Below, in pieces: positions 25,801-37,440 of a DNA stretch of 64,000 bases. The position numbers and the translations under genes are program-made. Below the pieces are notes generated by a model. It did no database searches, was not told the DNA's origin, and was given only the letters and a program-made list of their open reading frames with translations. The stretch is from Cardinalis cardinalis (lineage: Eukaryota > Chordata > Aves > Passeriformes > Cardinalidae), in contig JACDOX010000017.1 in the NCBI GenBank assembly GCA_014549065.1, positions 7,494,808 through 7,558,807 on the forward strand, given 5' to 3'. How positions within the stretch are numbered: the first letter of the stretch is position 1; each line of letters begins with the position of its first letter.

Positions 25801-28546
25801 AGAGCTATCCCATAATTAATACGGAAAACAAACCTCTACCATCACTTCCTTCAGTATGAATTGATTTATATGCATGTACACAGAGACACAGAGAAGATTG
25901 TATTTTTACCTGAATATGTTTATTTGCTCTCAGCAGAATTAACTTCATCACTCATTTTTTGACCCAGTCACAATATTAGGATCTTTCAGATCTGGCCCCA
26001 TATACATTTTTACCCTAATAAGAAATATTATTTGAGGGGTGAATTCCTTAATTTTGAACACAGGTTATAATCCTCTCAGAAAGGTGGAGGAAAACCAAGA
26101 CAATCACCCAGCTAACAGATCTGTAGAATCCAAGGCAATGAATTCTGTATGTACACAGAAATATGCCTCAACTGATCTAACTGCAGGATCTAGTGTTAAA
26201 AACTACTGCTTCAATAACACAGTTCTTTAATATGAGATATTGTTCATTTGATACAACGCTCTACTTTTATCCAGATAAAATAATCAATCTACACTTTCAG
26301 ATAATTTTACTTGAGAGCATTGACATTAGGGAAAATTAAAATAACTGTCAATTAGAGAAGCTGAAACAATCAGCCAAAGAAATAGGAACTAGGAAATCTT
26401 CTCCCAAAAGGCTCATCTCATGGGATGACAGTATCCACATGCCACAGTTTCTACTCCAGTCAACTCTGCATCAAGCTCTCTGTTAAGCAAATCTACTAGA
26501 AACACATCCAGGGTTGACTGGAATATTGCAAGAGGCAGACACCCACTACAGCATTAGGTACACTGTTCTACTGATTAATTGCTCTTGATTTTAAAAGTTC
26601 ACATCTATTCTTCAGCTTATTTATCTTGCCTCAGCTTCTGGCCTTTTTGTACTGGATTTAGTAACAAGTTAGAATACACGGAGAGACTACAGGAGAGCAG
26701 ACAGGAAAAAGCAAATAACTACGAACACTATTTACTTCACTTTGCAGCTCATAGTTCCAGNCTTTCCTCCAAATTATCATCATTAAAAAGAGCCCTACAC
26801 AGTCAGCTACCTTCCACAGTCCCCAAGCCTGCTTACAAAACTTCTACATTTATTTTCCTGCTGTATTTCTGCTGATGTTTAGCACACTTCTTTCCAGGGA
26901 AATTCCAAAGGGAATTACAAGTAGTACCTGAATTATGCCAATGGAATGACCTAACACAGATCAGTACCTCGTGCTGCTGTCTTTTGCTCATTTCCCAGAG
27001 TAGTCTTTCCTTGAGGTAAGAGTCTCCCTCTCAGATCGAGTACGCTTAGGGGCCCAGCTGTGTCTGCACGGCTGTGCTCTGAAAACCTCCCACATCCAAC
27101 TTGCTGCTCCCAACCCACTGCAACCCAATCAATAATGCCGGAGTTACAGTCCAAGAGAGATCGAAATTCTGAGGAAGAAAACAACCACAAATTTGCTAGC
27201 CTGTCAAAATAAAGTGTCACAGTGATAGTGTAACACAGCCTGTGCCCATCTACAAATATGTCTTTTGCTATCTTTGATGCTTCAGAGGTTCATGAATTAC
27301 TGAGATCTTGCTTGCATTACTGAGTTTGATTTGTTTGCTGCCTGACAGGTTAGGAATGGCAGTTCACTGTGATGAAGCGAGCCCTTTAGATCTGCAGTAG
27401 GAAGCGAAGTGTCAAAGCACTAGCTGTAGTCATGCAAGGAGGTGACTGGAGGAGACTACCCCAGTGACAAATCAAAGTAGCAGTTGTGAAAGAAGCATGG
27501 GGAGGCTGCAGGAGGGAACAGTTCACTTGTCACTTCTGTACTAAATAACATGACCTTTACAACCCCATGTGTGTTCTCTTGAGAAAGCAGAAAAAGGAGA
27601 AACAGCAGAGGGACTCTGCCAGCAGATTTCTGCCAGTTTTGAATGCCAGAATAAATGTGCAACCAGAAGGAATTTGGTAAATGATGCATAACTTAAATCT
27701 ATATATGTTGTGATATTCCAAGGTGCCAATAAATGAGAGAATTCAGGTGTCAGGATTGTGCATGCTGTGGTTCAGCCAAATTAACTACACTTAACAGTGA
27801 TGGAGTACTGCCCCAAAAAAGCCTTACTAGTACTCCAGAGCTAATTGATGTATATTGACACTACATTATTTTGTAGCTTAGCAATATAATCATAAAGCTT
27901 GTAATAAAAAAAAGACAACCACAAAATGAAACAAAAAAACCTACAAAACAAAACCACAAAAGAAACTATGATACTGAAATATTAAGATAGAAGAAAATAC
28001 CTTAGTGTGTTATACTAAGGACCAGAAAAATAATTTTGCATGCACTGAACAGCACTGAACGCAGAAATAGAGCTTCCGTATGTTTTGTGACAAGAATGAA
28101 TCAAAATACAGCATTCCAGCCTGCAGAAACCAAATGCACATTGTTTTTAAAATTCATTAAGAGGCGTCTGAGATATTAACAGTCTCCATGGCAGCTTCTG
28201 AACAGGCTGCAAATTAACACTCTCTGACAACTGAGCCCCTTACCTATTTGAATTCTTCATTGACTGGTTGAATTGTTAAGAGCTAGAGTTCTATCCTGTC
28301 TTCATTTTCCAATTATTCTAATATCTCTTTCTGATCTGTTACTCGTTGACACAAATGGATTAGCACTGCTATACCTGTCATTCTCCAGACAACCAGTGGA
28401 ATCTATTTAAGTGCATAAACACATGCATTATGTCTGTATGTACACACACACACACTTAATAAATACATGTATGTTTTAGTAGCACATTACCAGTATCTAC
28501 CAGAAGCACCCAAAAGTCAGGAATTGACTCAGATTATAAGAGATTG
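22861..28546. other. non-coding stretch up to the assembly gap
   Basis: No exon, RNA gene or transposon recognised. Single N calls are rare here. A segment near 25480-25610 is rich in TTAAT and TAAT cores and could be regulatory. An A/C-rich stretch lies at about 27903-27965 and an (AC)7 microsatellite at 28442-28455, about 90 bp before the gap. Confidence 0.5.
28442..28455. repeat. (AC)7 microsatellite
   Basis: Fourteen bases of AC dinucleotide shortly before the N gap. Simple sequence may have contributed to the break in the assembly, but the gap does not abut it. Confidence 0.8.
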
Positions 28547-28613
28547 NNNNNNNNNNNNNNNNNNNNNNNNNNNNNNNNNNNNNNNNNNNNNNNNNNNNNN
28601 NNNNNNNNNNNNN
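28547..28613. other. assembly gap, 67 N
   Basis: A single run of 67 unknown bases, the only multi-base gap in the window. All other N calls are isolated single positions. Open frames drawn across it are meaningless. Confidence 0.98.
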
Positions 28614-31600
28614 ACCCGCAGCAAAAGGCACACAGTACACTAGGTTTTCCCCCAGAAGGAATATGCAATCCTTCAAAAAAGAACCACCGAGCAATTAAAC
28701 CAAGAAATAAAGGAAAACACACACAAAATAATTCTCAGAAATATCTGCACAGCTATGAGATATTCCAAAAGGACTCTGCATAAAGCAGGGACTTGGAACA
28801 GAAAATATGAGTCTAAACAGTTAATAATTCGTAAAGCTGTAAGCAGCTGAAGACAAAAGCCTACAATGGGAAGTGTCAGGCATCTTAATAGCCAGCAATA
28901 TAAGCACCACCTATAATAAATGAGGGAGGGACAGAACAATAGTACAAATAAATTAACTAGAGCCTAGAAACCTCAAACAAGTGTCTNACTTTGCTGAAAA
29001 TAGGATTTTTTTTTTATCTAACAAGTATGGGATTTCTATATGACATATTGAGAAGTATATTTCTTTGTGATGCTGGTCTATCTCAGAGGTATCATAAGTA
29101 CAGAACCATGTAATGTGGCTGTTACTATGGAAACAACTCCTTTTCTAAGGAAAATCAGAAGGAATAAGTCAAGTAAAATCTCAAATAATTTCTTGTGACA
29201 CTGGTCAAACACCTTGTTAAACTGCACCCTTAACTTATTGCATTCNCATTTCTGTCAATTCTTTCATTTTGCTACATGTTTCACACAGAAACAAGCAATA
29301 ATCATTTTTCCCCACATTAATTGAAGTAATATATCCTGAGTATGCAGCACAGATTTCCTCACCTCAGCAGTGAATGCAGAACAGACAAAGATAGGCTCTG
29401 AGGACACCGTTGCTAAAAGATGAGCCCTGTTCACACAAGAATCTGTCTCACCTTCCATTCTAATCAAAGAAAAAAACGGGACGAAATAAAACATCATGTC
29501 AATTACACAGCAATTTCTTTCTTTTTCTTACATAAATAAAAATAATTATATAAAGTTAGACAAGTCACTATANTAAGTGCAACACTCAGGAAAACAGAAA
29601 ACAAAGATGTAGAGAATGAATTGCTGAGGGTCACCACTACAAATTCATCTCTCTCCTCACTGTTTAAGGATGCTATATGCTCATAACCTCATGACTNTTA
29701 CTTGTCCCCTCCAAGTACTAAGTCTCAAATGTCCACAAAGTCTCTGCCTNATAATTAACTGTGAATAAAAGCTATAATGTTTAACTTCTGTTTCTGCAAC
29801 ATTATCCGAGCCTGGTCTACACACTACCAAATACTCTTCCCTTATTCAATCTCCCAACTGATTTTATCAATTCTCCATTTCCAAATCCATTTTTTGTTCA
29901 GTAAAGTCAATCCAGTGTAGATCTGCTCCTTCCTGCCTGTATTCAAGCAGGAACAGGCTCATCACACTTTCTGGAAAAAACCATGAGGCTACAAATNATT
30001 ATAAGTTTTTTCTTTCTCACTATCACTTAAGCACATAAAGGCTTTGAGCTACAAAAGGAGACAATTTGTGGTCATGACAATGCTTGACNCAGAAAAGTAA
30101 AACAAATTTCAGGGAAATAAAAATAAATGACACTTTTTATGTGGTTCCAACATTAAAGATATTAAAATCAGTAGACAGGGGCCTGCCTATCCCTTGCCCT
30201 ACTACATCTGTAAACACCCAGCCCTTACTTTGCATGAATGTTAACAGGAGAAATTTAAGCCTGAACTCTACCCACAGCCAATATATTTTACATTAGCCTT
30301 TTATCTGAATGAATGACACCTCACTCAATGCCTCTGTGATCCAGAAAGGGAAAAGATTAAGCAATTACAGGGAATTTCAAATTCATTGCTGTCTCTTTGT
30401 TTTGGAAAACAAAGCATGAGCACTGTCTCTTGTCTGAATACTTTTCTTCAGTTTAAAGGTTATGCTCAGCCAACTGGGAGACACAGACTCTCCCCACATG
30501 TTTTTGAGGACCAGCTGCAGCATCCAGAGTCTGTTACTGCTCAGTACCTGGAAAACTTTTACCTTATACGAGCATGCTAAAAAAGAAAAAAAAATAACAT
30601 AGTTGAGAAAATTTGAATAATACACAAGTTGAAAGACATTGTCATCTGCTGGAAACTGCACAAACAGAAAAAGGGGCTTCAGTAATTCATCAAATAAGCT
30701 GCTTGCCATGAATNATTCACTTAGTTTTACTACTAAGGCTTCCATGTGCTCCAAGTCACACAAGTGTGATAGGGAGATAGCAACCTGAGAATCAGGGTTG
30801 TGAAGGTCTTGCCTGCTCCTATATTTTCCAAGAGAGGAAATGAAGTTAGAATAATTATATTTTTCTATTTTTATCTTTGCTATTAATCTCTTGGCTGGAT
30901 TACTGAGGGATGCAGTATCTCTGCTTTGCCCTTTCAATGCCCATTTCCTTTATAAGTCACTAAGGGGAATTCTTCCTTTCAGCTGTACTTTTCCCCTTTG
31001 TGAATAGTCTCTAATGATCAGAGAAGTCTAGAAGTGAGCTAAAGAGCCTGTGGATCAGAAGACTTGTCTTCAGGATGGTACCCATATTCATGAAAGCAAG
31101 CAATCCAAAGAGAAAAGCTTCAAGAGAAGTTTTATGATAATATTATAAAGAAGGGAAAAAAGAAGAGAGGAAATGAGAGCCACCTAAGGAACAGCATGAA
31201 ATAACCATTAAGATGCAAACAGCTTAAATGCAGAATCCCTTCTTCTTGAGTTCTTTTTAAATGGAGCTGAAGTTTCAAAATACATCAAGATCATAGAGAA
31301 AAACTCAATCATGCTATTCTGATAAAAGACGCTACTGTGTTTTCTAGATCTCCAGACAGTCAAAAAACCCCCATGTCTGAGAAAATAAAGGTCCTTTCTT
31401 AGTTCCTATAGGGCTGCAGAGTGCAGCCTGCATTCTTGAACAGATCTGCAGGTAAATACAGTCCCTTAAATGCCTNACAACAGCCCAGGAACAAGCAGAC
31501 TATTCCATTTAGTGAAGCATTAATTCCATTTGCTGGAGCTCTAGAAAACAAGCTCAGGGACACACACAGTGAATGTCAATCCACCTTCATAGTTTGAAGA

Positions 31601-33609
31601 CAAACTCACTAATATCCAATTGGATTACCCCAATTTGTGTCTTATAGTTGTACACTCTGAAGTATCCAAAGAAGTCCAAAAACTGAATGGAAATGGATTC
31701 TGCCCTAAGCAGTCCACCAGATGTGAAGAATTTTCATATATACTTTAGGGAAGTTGTTTGATGTATTTTTCCAAATGGTATTTTATTTCCCTTTTTTCCT
31801 TTGTTCAATCCTACCTGTTGCAGTATAACTTAAAACTAGCAAATGTGTGCAGGATTTTTATTACTTAATAGTTGTAAGATTAATAGTAATGAGTGATGCT
31901 TATATTTAATATGTGACTGAGGCTGTGTTATCCAAGTTAAATAGTTTTAATTCATATTCATTCTATTTGTGAACCTACAAAAACACTCCAACCAGAAAAT
32001 ATTCAAACCAAGATCAGTATTGATTCTGATCCCTGGAAAATGCACGCATNGTGATAATTAAAAATGATACATGTCTAAAGAATACTTGCCAATACTGACA
32101 GAAAGAGAGGTATCTGGAATCATATGAAAACCAACTATGACGAACAAATATGACATTTGTCTTACATCACTTATAAGAGTCAGAGTAAAAACATACCATT
32201 GAAAAAAACCTAAAGTACTACTTGCTTGCTACGGGGTCACAGCTACTTGGTCCTGAGGGCAGTACTGTGGGAAGGAATTCCATTTGTTTTATATCATAAA
32301 AGGACTTGTAATAATGTCCTTTTCATTTCTCCTGACAGTCACTATAAATGTATCTCATNCACTTTCAAATGCCACAGCCCACCAGTTGAGAAATGCTACT
32401 CTGCTTCTAGAAACACTTGCGGGCCACCAGATGGTANGAACAGCCAGGTTCTCCTGTATCCACCCTGGGGTGCTCAGGTCTGCTGCTCTGTCCTGCCCNG
32501 ACAGAGGTACTGCCCATGGCAGAGGATGCTGTCACTGCTGCAGCAATCAGATTCTGGGCCACAGTTTGCATCATCAATCAATAATATCAGTACAGNGGCA
32601 GCTTATCTCTATGGCATAAGTACAAGGTTAATGTTACTATTAACCTTCTCATAAGGACTATATAAGTTTATTTACACAAATATATNCAAAAATATAAGTT
32701 TCTAAACCCACCTGTTTTTAAAAAACAAATGCTAAGAAGCAGTTAGCAAGCTGCCAGTCACTCAAATTGNCCTGCCATGCAGCCACGTCTGGTGTGTGGG
32801 GTTTAGGGAAGTTTGGCAGTCACCGTGCTTATGGTCCATCTGCTCACAGCAATATCAACAATGTGCCAGGTTTCTAACTGTATTCTTCAGCTACACTGTT
32901 TATTGTTCAAGTAGATTGTTTTCCTACTACTCAATACTGATTTGTAAACTGTGTCTCTTTTTAGCATTGTTTTCATGAAAATGAAAGGAAACATAAATGA
33001 ATAAAAACCTTTCCTTCCCGGTACTGCAGTTTAGGGGAGGGCAGGGGGGAGCCCATTATTGTTGGTTACAGCTAATTTACTGAATAAGAGAAGGTTCTCC
33101 ATCTAAATTTGAATATGTAAATAATCCAGTCAGAAACACATATCCCTCTGCTGTGTATTTAATTTCTATTTGCTATGCTATTCCCCATGCTGCTTTGCAT
33201 CTCGGTAAGTCTTCAATTATTATCATTGAATCAGTCACACAGCGTACATCCTGACTGTCACANGGATCTGCATCAAAGTCACACAAATATTCTCATGCCT
33301 ATAGTTCAATTTGATTGTTTCTATGGTTATGACAGATATATTACTGCTTTTCCTTAATTATACCTTGCTATTGACCACTCTGTGATCCAGCCCCTACNTT
33401 ACACTCTTTACAACAGAGCCTGATGACATGAAGAACTAATATAGCAACCTAGCTTTTTCCCCTGAGCTGAGAAAAAACTGAAGGCTTAAAGAAACTGTAC
33501 AATAAAAGTCAATGCAGCCACAGATAGCTATGGACACTGATTTAAAGGACATAATAATTTGAGACCTATACTACTGTGTGCAACATTTTGTGAGATAAAT
33601 GTTTTGATG
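28614..33609. other. non-coding stretch after the gap
   Basis: No recognised exon. The longest open frame of the window (184 codons, minus strand, 30383-30937) lies here. Its conceptual peptide has no motif I recognise, includes an N, and is read through a T-run that looks more like a splice polypyrimidine tract than coding sequence. Frames of 142 and 111 codons at 32226-32654 overlap each other, contain several N and are equally unrecognisable. Confidence 0.45.
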
Positions 33610-33960
33610 AGCATGGTTCTGGTTTTAAGCCATTTAATCATCATATCAGACTTCCTGTGGATTTTGCTACACATCACGTGACACTGTACCCTAATCCAAT
33701 AGATGGCACAACAGTAGCTGTTTTCTCTCAGACATCTTGCATTTTATGCAAACTGCAGCTCTTCAGTAAAAAACATGTGTCTGTTTGGAGAGTTAATAAT
33801 AATTTCCTGCTAATGTCACATGGGTTTATGCTGCTCCAAACCTAGCTAGCACCATTATCTCATTGTTTGCCTAGCATGACTCACAGAGGTTACATCAAGT
33901 AATCAGCCTAACTCTCGCACAATGGCCAAGCTCTTCAGATTCCTTGCTATGATCATCGCC
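33610..33960. promoter_or_regulatory. candidate conserved non-coding element
   Basis: Contains the palindromic E-box TCACGTGA (33674-33681), octamer-like ATGCAAA, TTAATAATAATT and other TAAT cores, and sequence of mixed composition without simple repeats. This is the texture of conserved vertebrate enhancers. An 88-codon plus frame begins at 33922 with no recognisable domain. The call rests on motif density only. Confidence 0.25.
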
Positions 33961-34962
33961 GTGCACAACATCAGCATCCGATTCATTCAGCATGTCAGTT
34001 CAACACAATTATTTTACAGCAGGTGCCATCAGTACCTATTCATTGTGACACAGTACATTTTAGAAGAAAACCTTTCTTTAAGAAAAAGAATGGAAGCTCA
34101 GAGAGAGATTTCCACACTATTTCATCTGCCACAGCTCACTAGGAAGTGTGGCACAGTCACCTTCTTTTCTGACAGGCCAATGCATTAACAAAACAGAGGA
34201 CTGTGCTTCTGATTTTCATCCATGCACTTCTACCCCCAGTCTCCAGAATCTTTTGGGAACAGGTGGTTAGTACCAACTGCTGGTTCTTACAGCTCATTAC
34301 AGCACCCATTTCTGCACCAAGANATGGCATTCAGAACGGGACCATAAGTGAAATACCATTCCCTCCTCTTTATTGTGCAAACTGAATGCTGTGGAGATGG
34401 AGACTTCAGACGCTTCCATCTCTTAATCCCTCTGCACTAATATCACCTTGGATTATACAGACAAACCAAAAAACGAGATGGATCTAACTTTACACCTANT
34501 GAAGTCTGCACAGAGCCCTGAGACAGCTTGGTCTGCCTGGGGAGGCACAGGCAGCAGGAAAAGGTATTATGAATGAAGAATTTTGAGGTGAACAGGATGC
34601 ACATGCACACCATTTACTTGTGAGCAGACCAAGTCCAGAACAGAAAACCTCACTAGAAAAAGAGTATTTTAAAGCACAAAGACTGGGNATAGCACTGGGG
34701 GGGGGAGAGGAGATCAATACCCATGATGGGAGACATGTGAGAAAAGGAGAGAAATAGAGTGGACAAAATACTCGAAGTACTGCAGAAGAGTCCTGTAGAG
34801 CAAATAAGACACTATACCCATTGGAATGGCAGANAGAAGCACTAAATAAGAATAATCTCTAATTCAGTAAACACAAAACATAAAGGAGGGATGGCCTAAA
34901 TGTTAAAATAATGGTAAACAGCATCTTAGACCTTCCCTTTTCCCCAAAGCACATCAGACAGG

Positions 34963-34988
34963 ACAATCTAGCAGGGAAGCTAGATTGT
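34963..34988. repeat. short perfect inverted repeat
   Basis: Arms ACAATCTAGC (34963-34972) and GCTAGATTGT (34979-34988) are exact reverse complements, separated by the 6-nt loop AGGGAA. The stem is too short for a microRNA precursor. No flanking transposon signature was found. Confidence 0.9.
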
Positions 34989-35715
34989 GGGCTGAAGCAC
35001 AGGGACTGCTTAGCAGTGCACACAGTAGGGAGGGGCAGGAACACAGNGATCATCACATTCAATTCAAAAGGATAAGAACTCCTCGGAGAGACAGAACTAA
35101 TTACTTCAACTGGAGTCTTGCCTGCTATAAAACCTTCAAGAGGTAGAACATCAGGTACAAAAGAAGACTGGGAANATTACATATTGGAGTTCTGAGAGCA
35201 CAGAAAGGAAATGCACCACAGAGGAAGAAAGCCAAGCCACACAAGGGCCTAAGCGAAATAATGAGAAGTTTCAAGTGAATTGAGAACATGAGGTCAGCGA
35301 AGGAGACAGTATGACAACCCTCTGAGAGGTAGGANCTATAATTTATTCACCAGAAGGGGAGGAAAGACAGTAATTCAAAGTGTGCTAGAGCCAAGAATCT
35401 AAGTGTGAGGTTCAAAAACTACACATTCTGTTGAAGGAACTTGAAAGAGACATAGCACACCAGGTCAAAATATTAGAATGGGGCAAACTGTTTGGAAAAG
35501 ATCAACTAGACCACCACTNGTTTTAATCAAAACCTCAGCTGTAACACGAAGATGCAAAGCAAGCCATGATGGGGGTGAGATTTAAATCAAAGTTGTAAAC
35601 AAAATTGTAAATTCCTAATGGGAAAAAAAGAGAAAAATAAATAATAAACAATACATAAGTAGTGCAATGAAGGTTACTGATCAACATGAAGCATTTGGCA
35701 TACTAGGCATTAACT

Positions 35716-35731
35716 AAAAAAAAAAAAAAAA
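35716..35731. repeat. A16 homopolymer
   Basis: Sixteen consecutive A residues on the plus strand. No retroposed gene or recognisable SINE precedes it, so it is recorded only as simple sequence. Confidence 0.85.
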
Positions 35732-36599
35732 TAAAGAGGACAGCAAAATGCCAAATCTCTGGTGTAAAGAATATATGGTAAAACTAAAGTTTCCACCAAC
35801 TACTGCAGTATTATATGAGCAGTGAAGAGATACATGCAATGGCNTGACATTTTAAATAATGACCAAAGTCAGGACAGTGGAATGGCCTGAAAATCTAGTC
35901 ATGGCATCTCTCNGGTATGCAGAAATTTAGCACAGTTGGATCCCTCCAGTAAGCCTAAACTGTGACCAGATATTCTGCAGGAAAAGATCTGGATCCCGGT
36001 ATGGAATTAAAGACTCAGGTCCCTGTGGCTTGATCCNTACTTCAATAATGTATTTATTAATGTCTCATCTGCCAAAAGAATCCTTCTACCAGCTTTCCTT
36101 TATTTTTAACAAATAAAGCATATAACATCCCCCATGCTTTCATGCCTACAAATAGGAAAAAAAATCTGGAAAGGGTTCTTATAGACAAACTAAGTGGCAT
36201 AATGATTCTATGAGCACTTTCTCATTAAAAACCCCTTAGCTCCTCAGGAAAACTCAAGTGTCTTTCAAGCAATAGAAATCCAAATAATAATAATAAATAC
36301 TTTTTTTCTCACAAATTTACATTCATAACTAAAACAAGATAATATTATTGAATACNTCAGTATATATTCACAGAGTCACANCCACAAAGAAACCTATACC
36401 TTCCTGATTTAGAAGCCAACTGATTTTGCATAGGATAAAATAAAGACTTAGAAATAAAATGGTGAATCATCCAATTAGTTTTAGTTTTCCAATGCAGCAG
36501 CTAAGGGAAGTTCTGATCAATACAGCGAACATGCAGCTNCCTAAACAAAAAGCACATTTCATACAAAGCTGAACATTTTTCTCCTTGTCACACAGAATT

Positions 36600-36960
36600 A
36601 TCTTAATTATTGTTTCAAGGAACAGCTTTACATAGAATCATCCAGGAGTCCAAAATGCTGCTCAGAAACTCATCATCGGAATAATTTATGATTTTCTCTT
36701 CCTAACATCTTGGGCTTGTTTGATATGCTTGCCATTTCTCTCTGACAGGGAGGTCGATTAAATCACATTTATATTGTAAACGTATGCATTGCTTTTTACC
36801 CTAGGCGGTGGATGAAGAGATACAGAGCCCCATGGGAAAAGCGAGCCAATCCACTTTCATATTGCAAACTTCTGCTGNTCCGAAGAAATGAATGGTTGCC
36901 AGGGAGAGCTGGGAATTACTCGAGGATGCAAAATGTTATTTTAGAATCCTTTTGAGAGAG
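36600..36960. promoter_or_regulatory. candidate conserved non-coding element
   Basis: Contains TTAATTATTG, GATTAAATC, ATGCATTG and ATGCAAA motifs in a region without simple repeats and with varied base composition. Such clusters of homeodomain- and POU-like cores are typical of developmental enhancers. The absence of a splice-flanked open frame argues against a coding exon. A 61-codon frame at 36892-37077 is not recognisable. Confidence 0.3.
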
Positions 36961-37269
36961 GTTTTTCTTTCCCCCACCTCACCATTTTCACATCTCCTGC
37001 TAATGCAGCTCACATCAGTTTCTATGAAAACACTGAAGGAATGCGCTTCACCAGCATTCTTCAGAGGATCTGTATAAATCAGGCTTTAACTCTGCCTGCA
37101 TAAAGCAGGCCNTTTCTTTACTTTCAAAGGGAGAAGGGAGAAAGGATTTGTAACATTTTCCAAAGCATTATGTCTGCCAAAGATCATTTGAGATGAGGAA
37201 GGTCACCACACGTTTTTGAACTAAAAGAAAGTGCTAAAAACAGGGAGGGTAAAGGTCATTGCTTAGGGC

Positions 37270-37440
37270 CATGGAAAAATAAGGCTGCAGTATCATTAAC
37301 CTAACAGAACTAATTAGGAAACATTCAGCTTTTATAAATTATGCAAAGCACTCCATTTACACTTTTTCAGATTTTTACCATAACAGAGATAATTANGAAA
37401 CATTTACAGCAACAGTGCAACCTAATAAAGCAACCCTTTC
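37270..37440. promoter_or_regulatory. candidate conserved non-coding element
   Basis: The motif CTAATTAGGAAACATT is followed about 100 bp later by a near copy, ATAATTANGAAACATT, with ATGCAAAG between them. Two similar TAATTA-plus-GAAACATT sites in one short segment suggest paired binding sites. Function is inferred from motif arrangement alone. Confidence 0.3.

Larger units (their letters stand above)
33961..36599. other. non-coding, partly purine-rich stretch
   Basis: From about 34500 to 35500 the plus strand is purine-rich. Visible structure includes a G9 run (34697-34705), a 10-bp-stem hairpin (34963-34988) and an A16 tract (35716-35731). I could not assign the purine-rich part to a transposon family, though an old degraded element is possible. 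No exon recognised. Confidence 0.45.

Noticed and set aside
30383..30937. Longest open frame (184 codons, minus strand)
   Set aside because: The peptide shows no known domain, contains an N, and is read through a T-rich tract typical of intron ends. In 64 kb read in six frames one frame of this length is unsurprising.
32226..32654. Overlapping 142- and 111-codon plus frames
   Set aside because: Two overlapping frames with several N each and no recognisable peptide; treated as chance.
34500..35520. Purine-rich region as a degraded DNA transposon
   Set aside because: No terminal inverted repeats or target duplication found by eye; composition alone is not sufficient.
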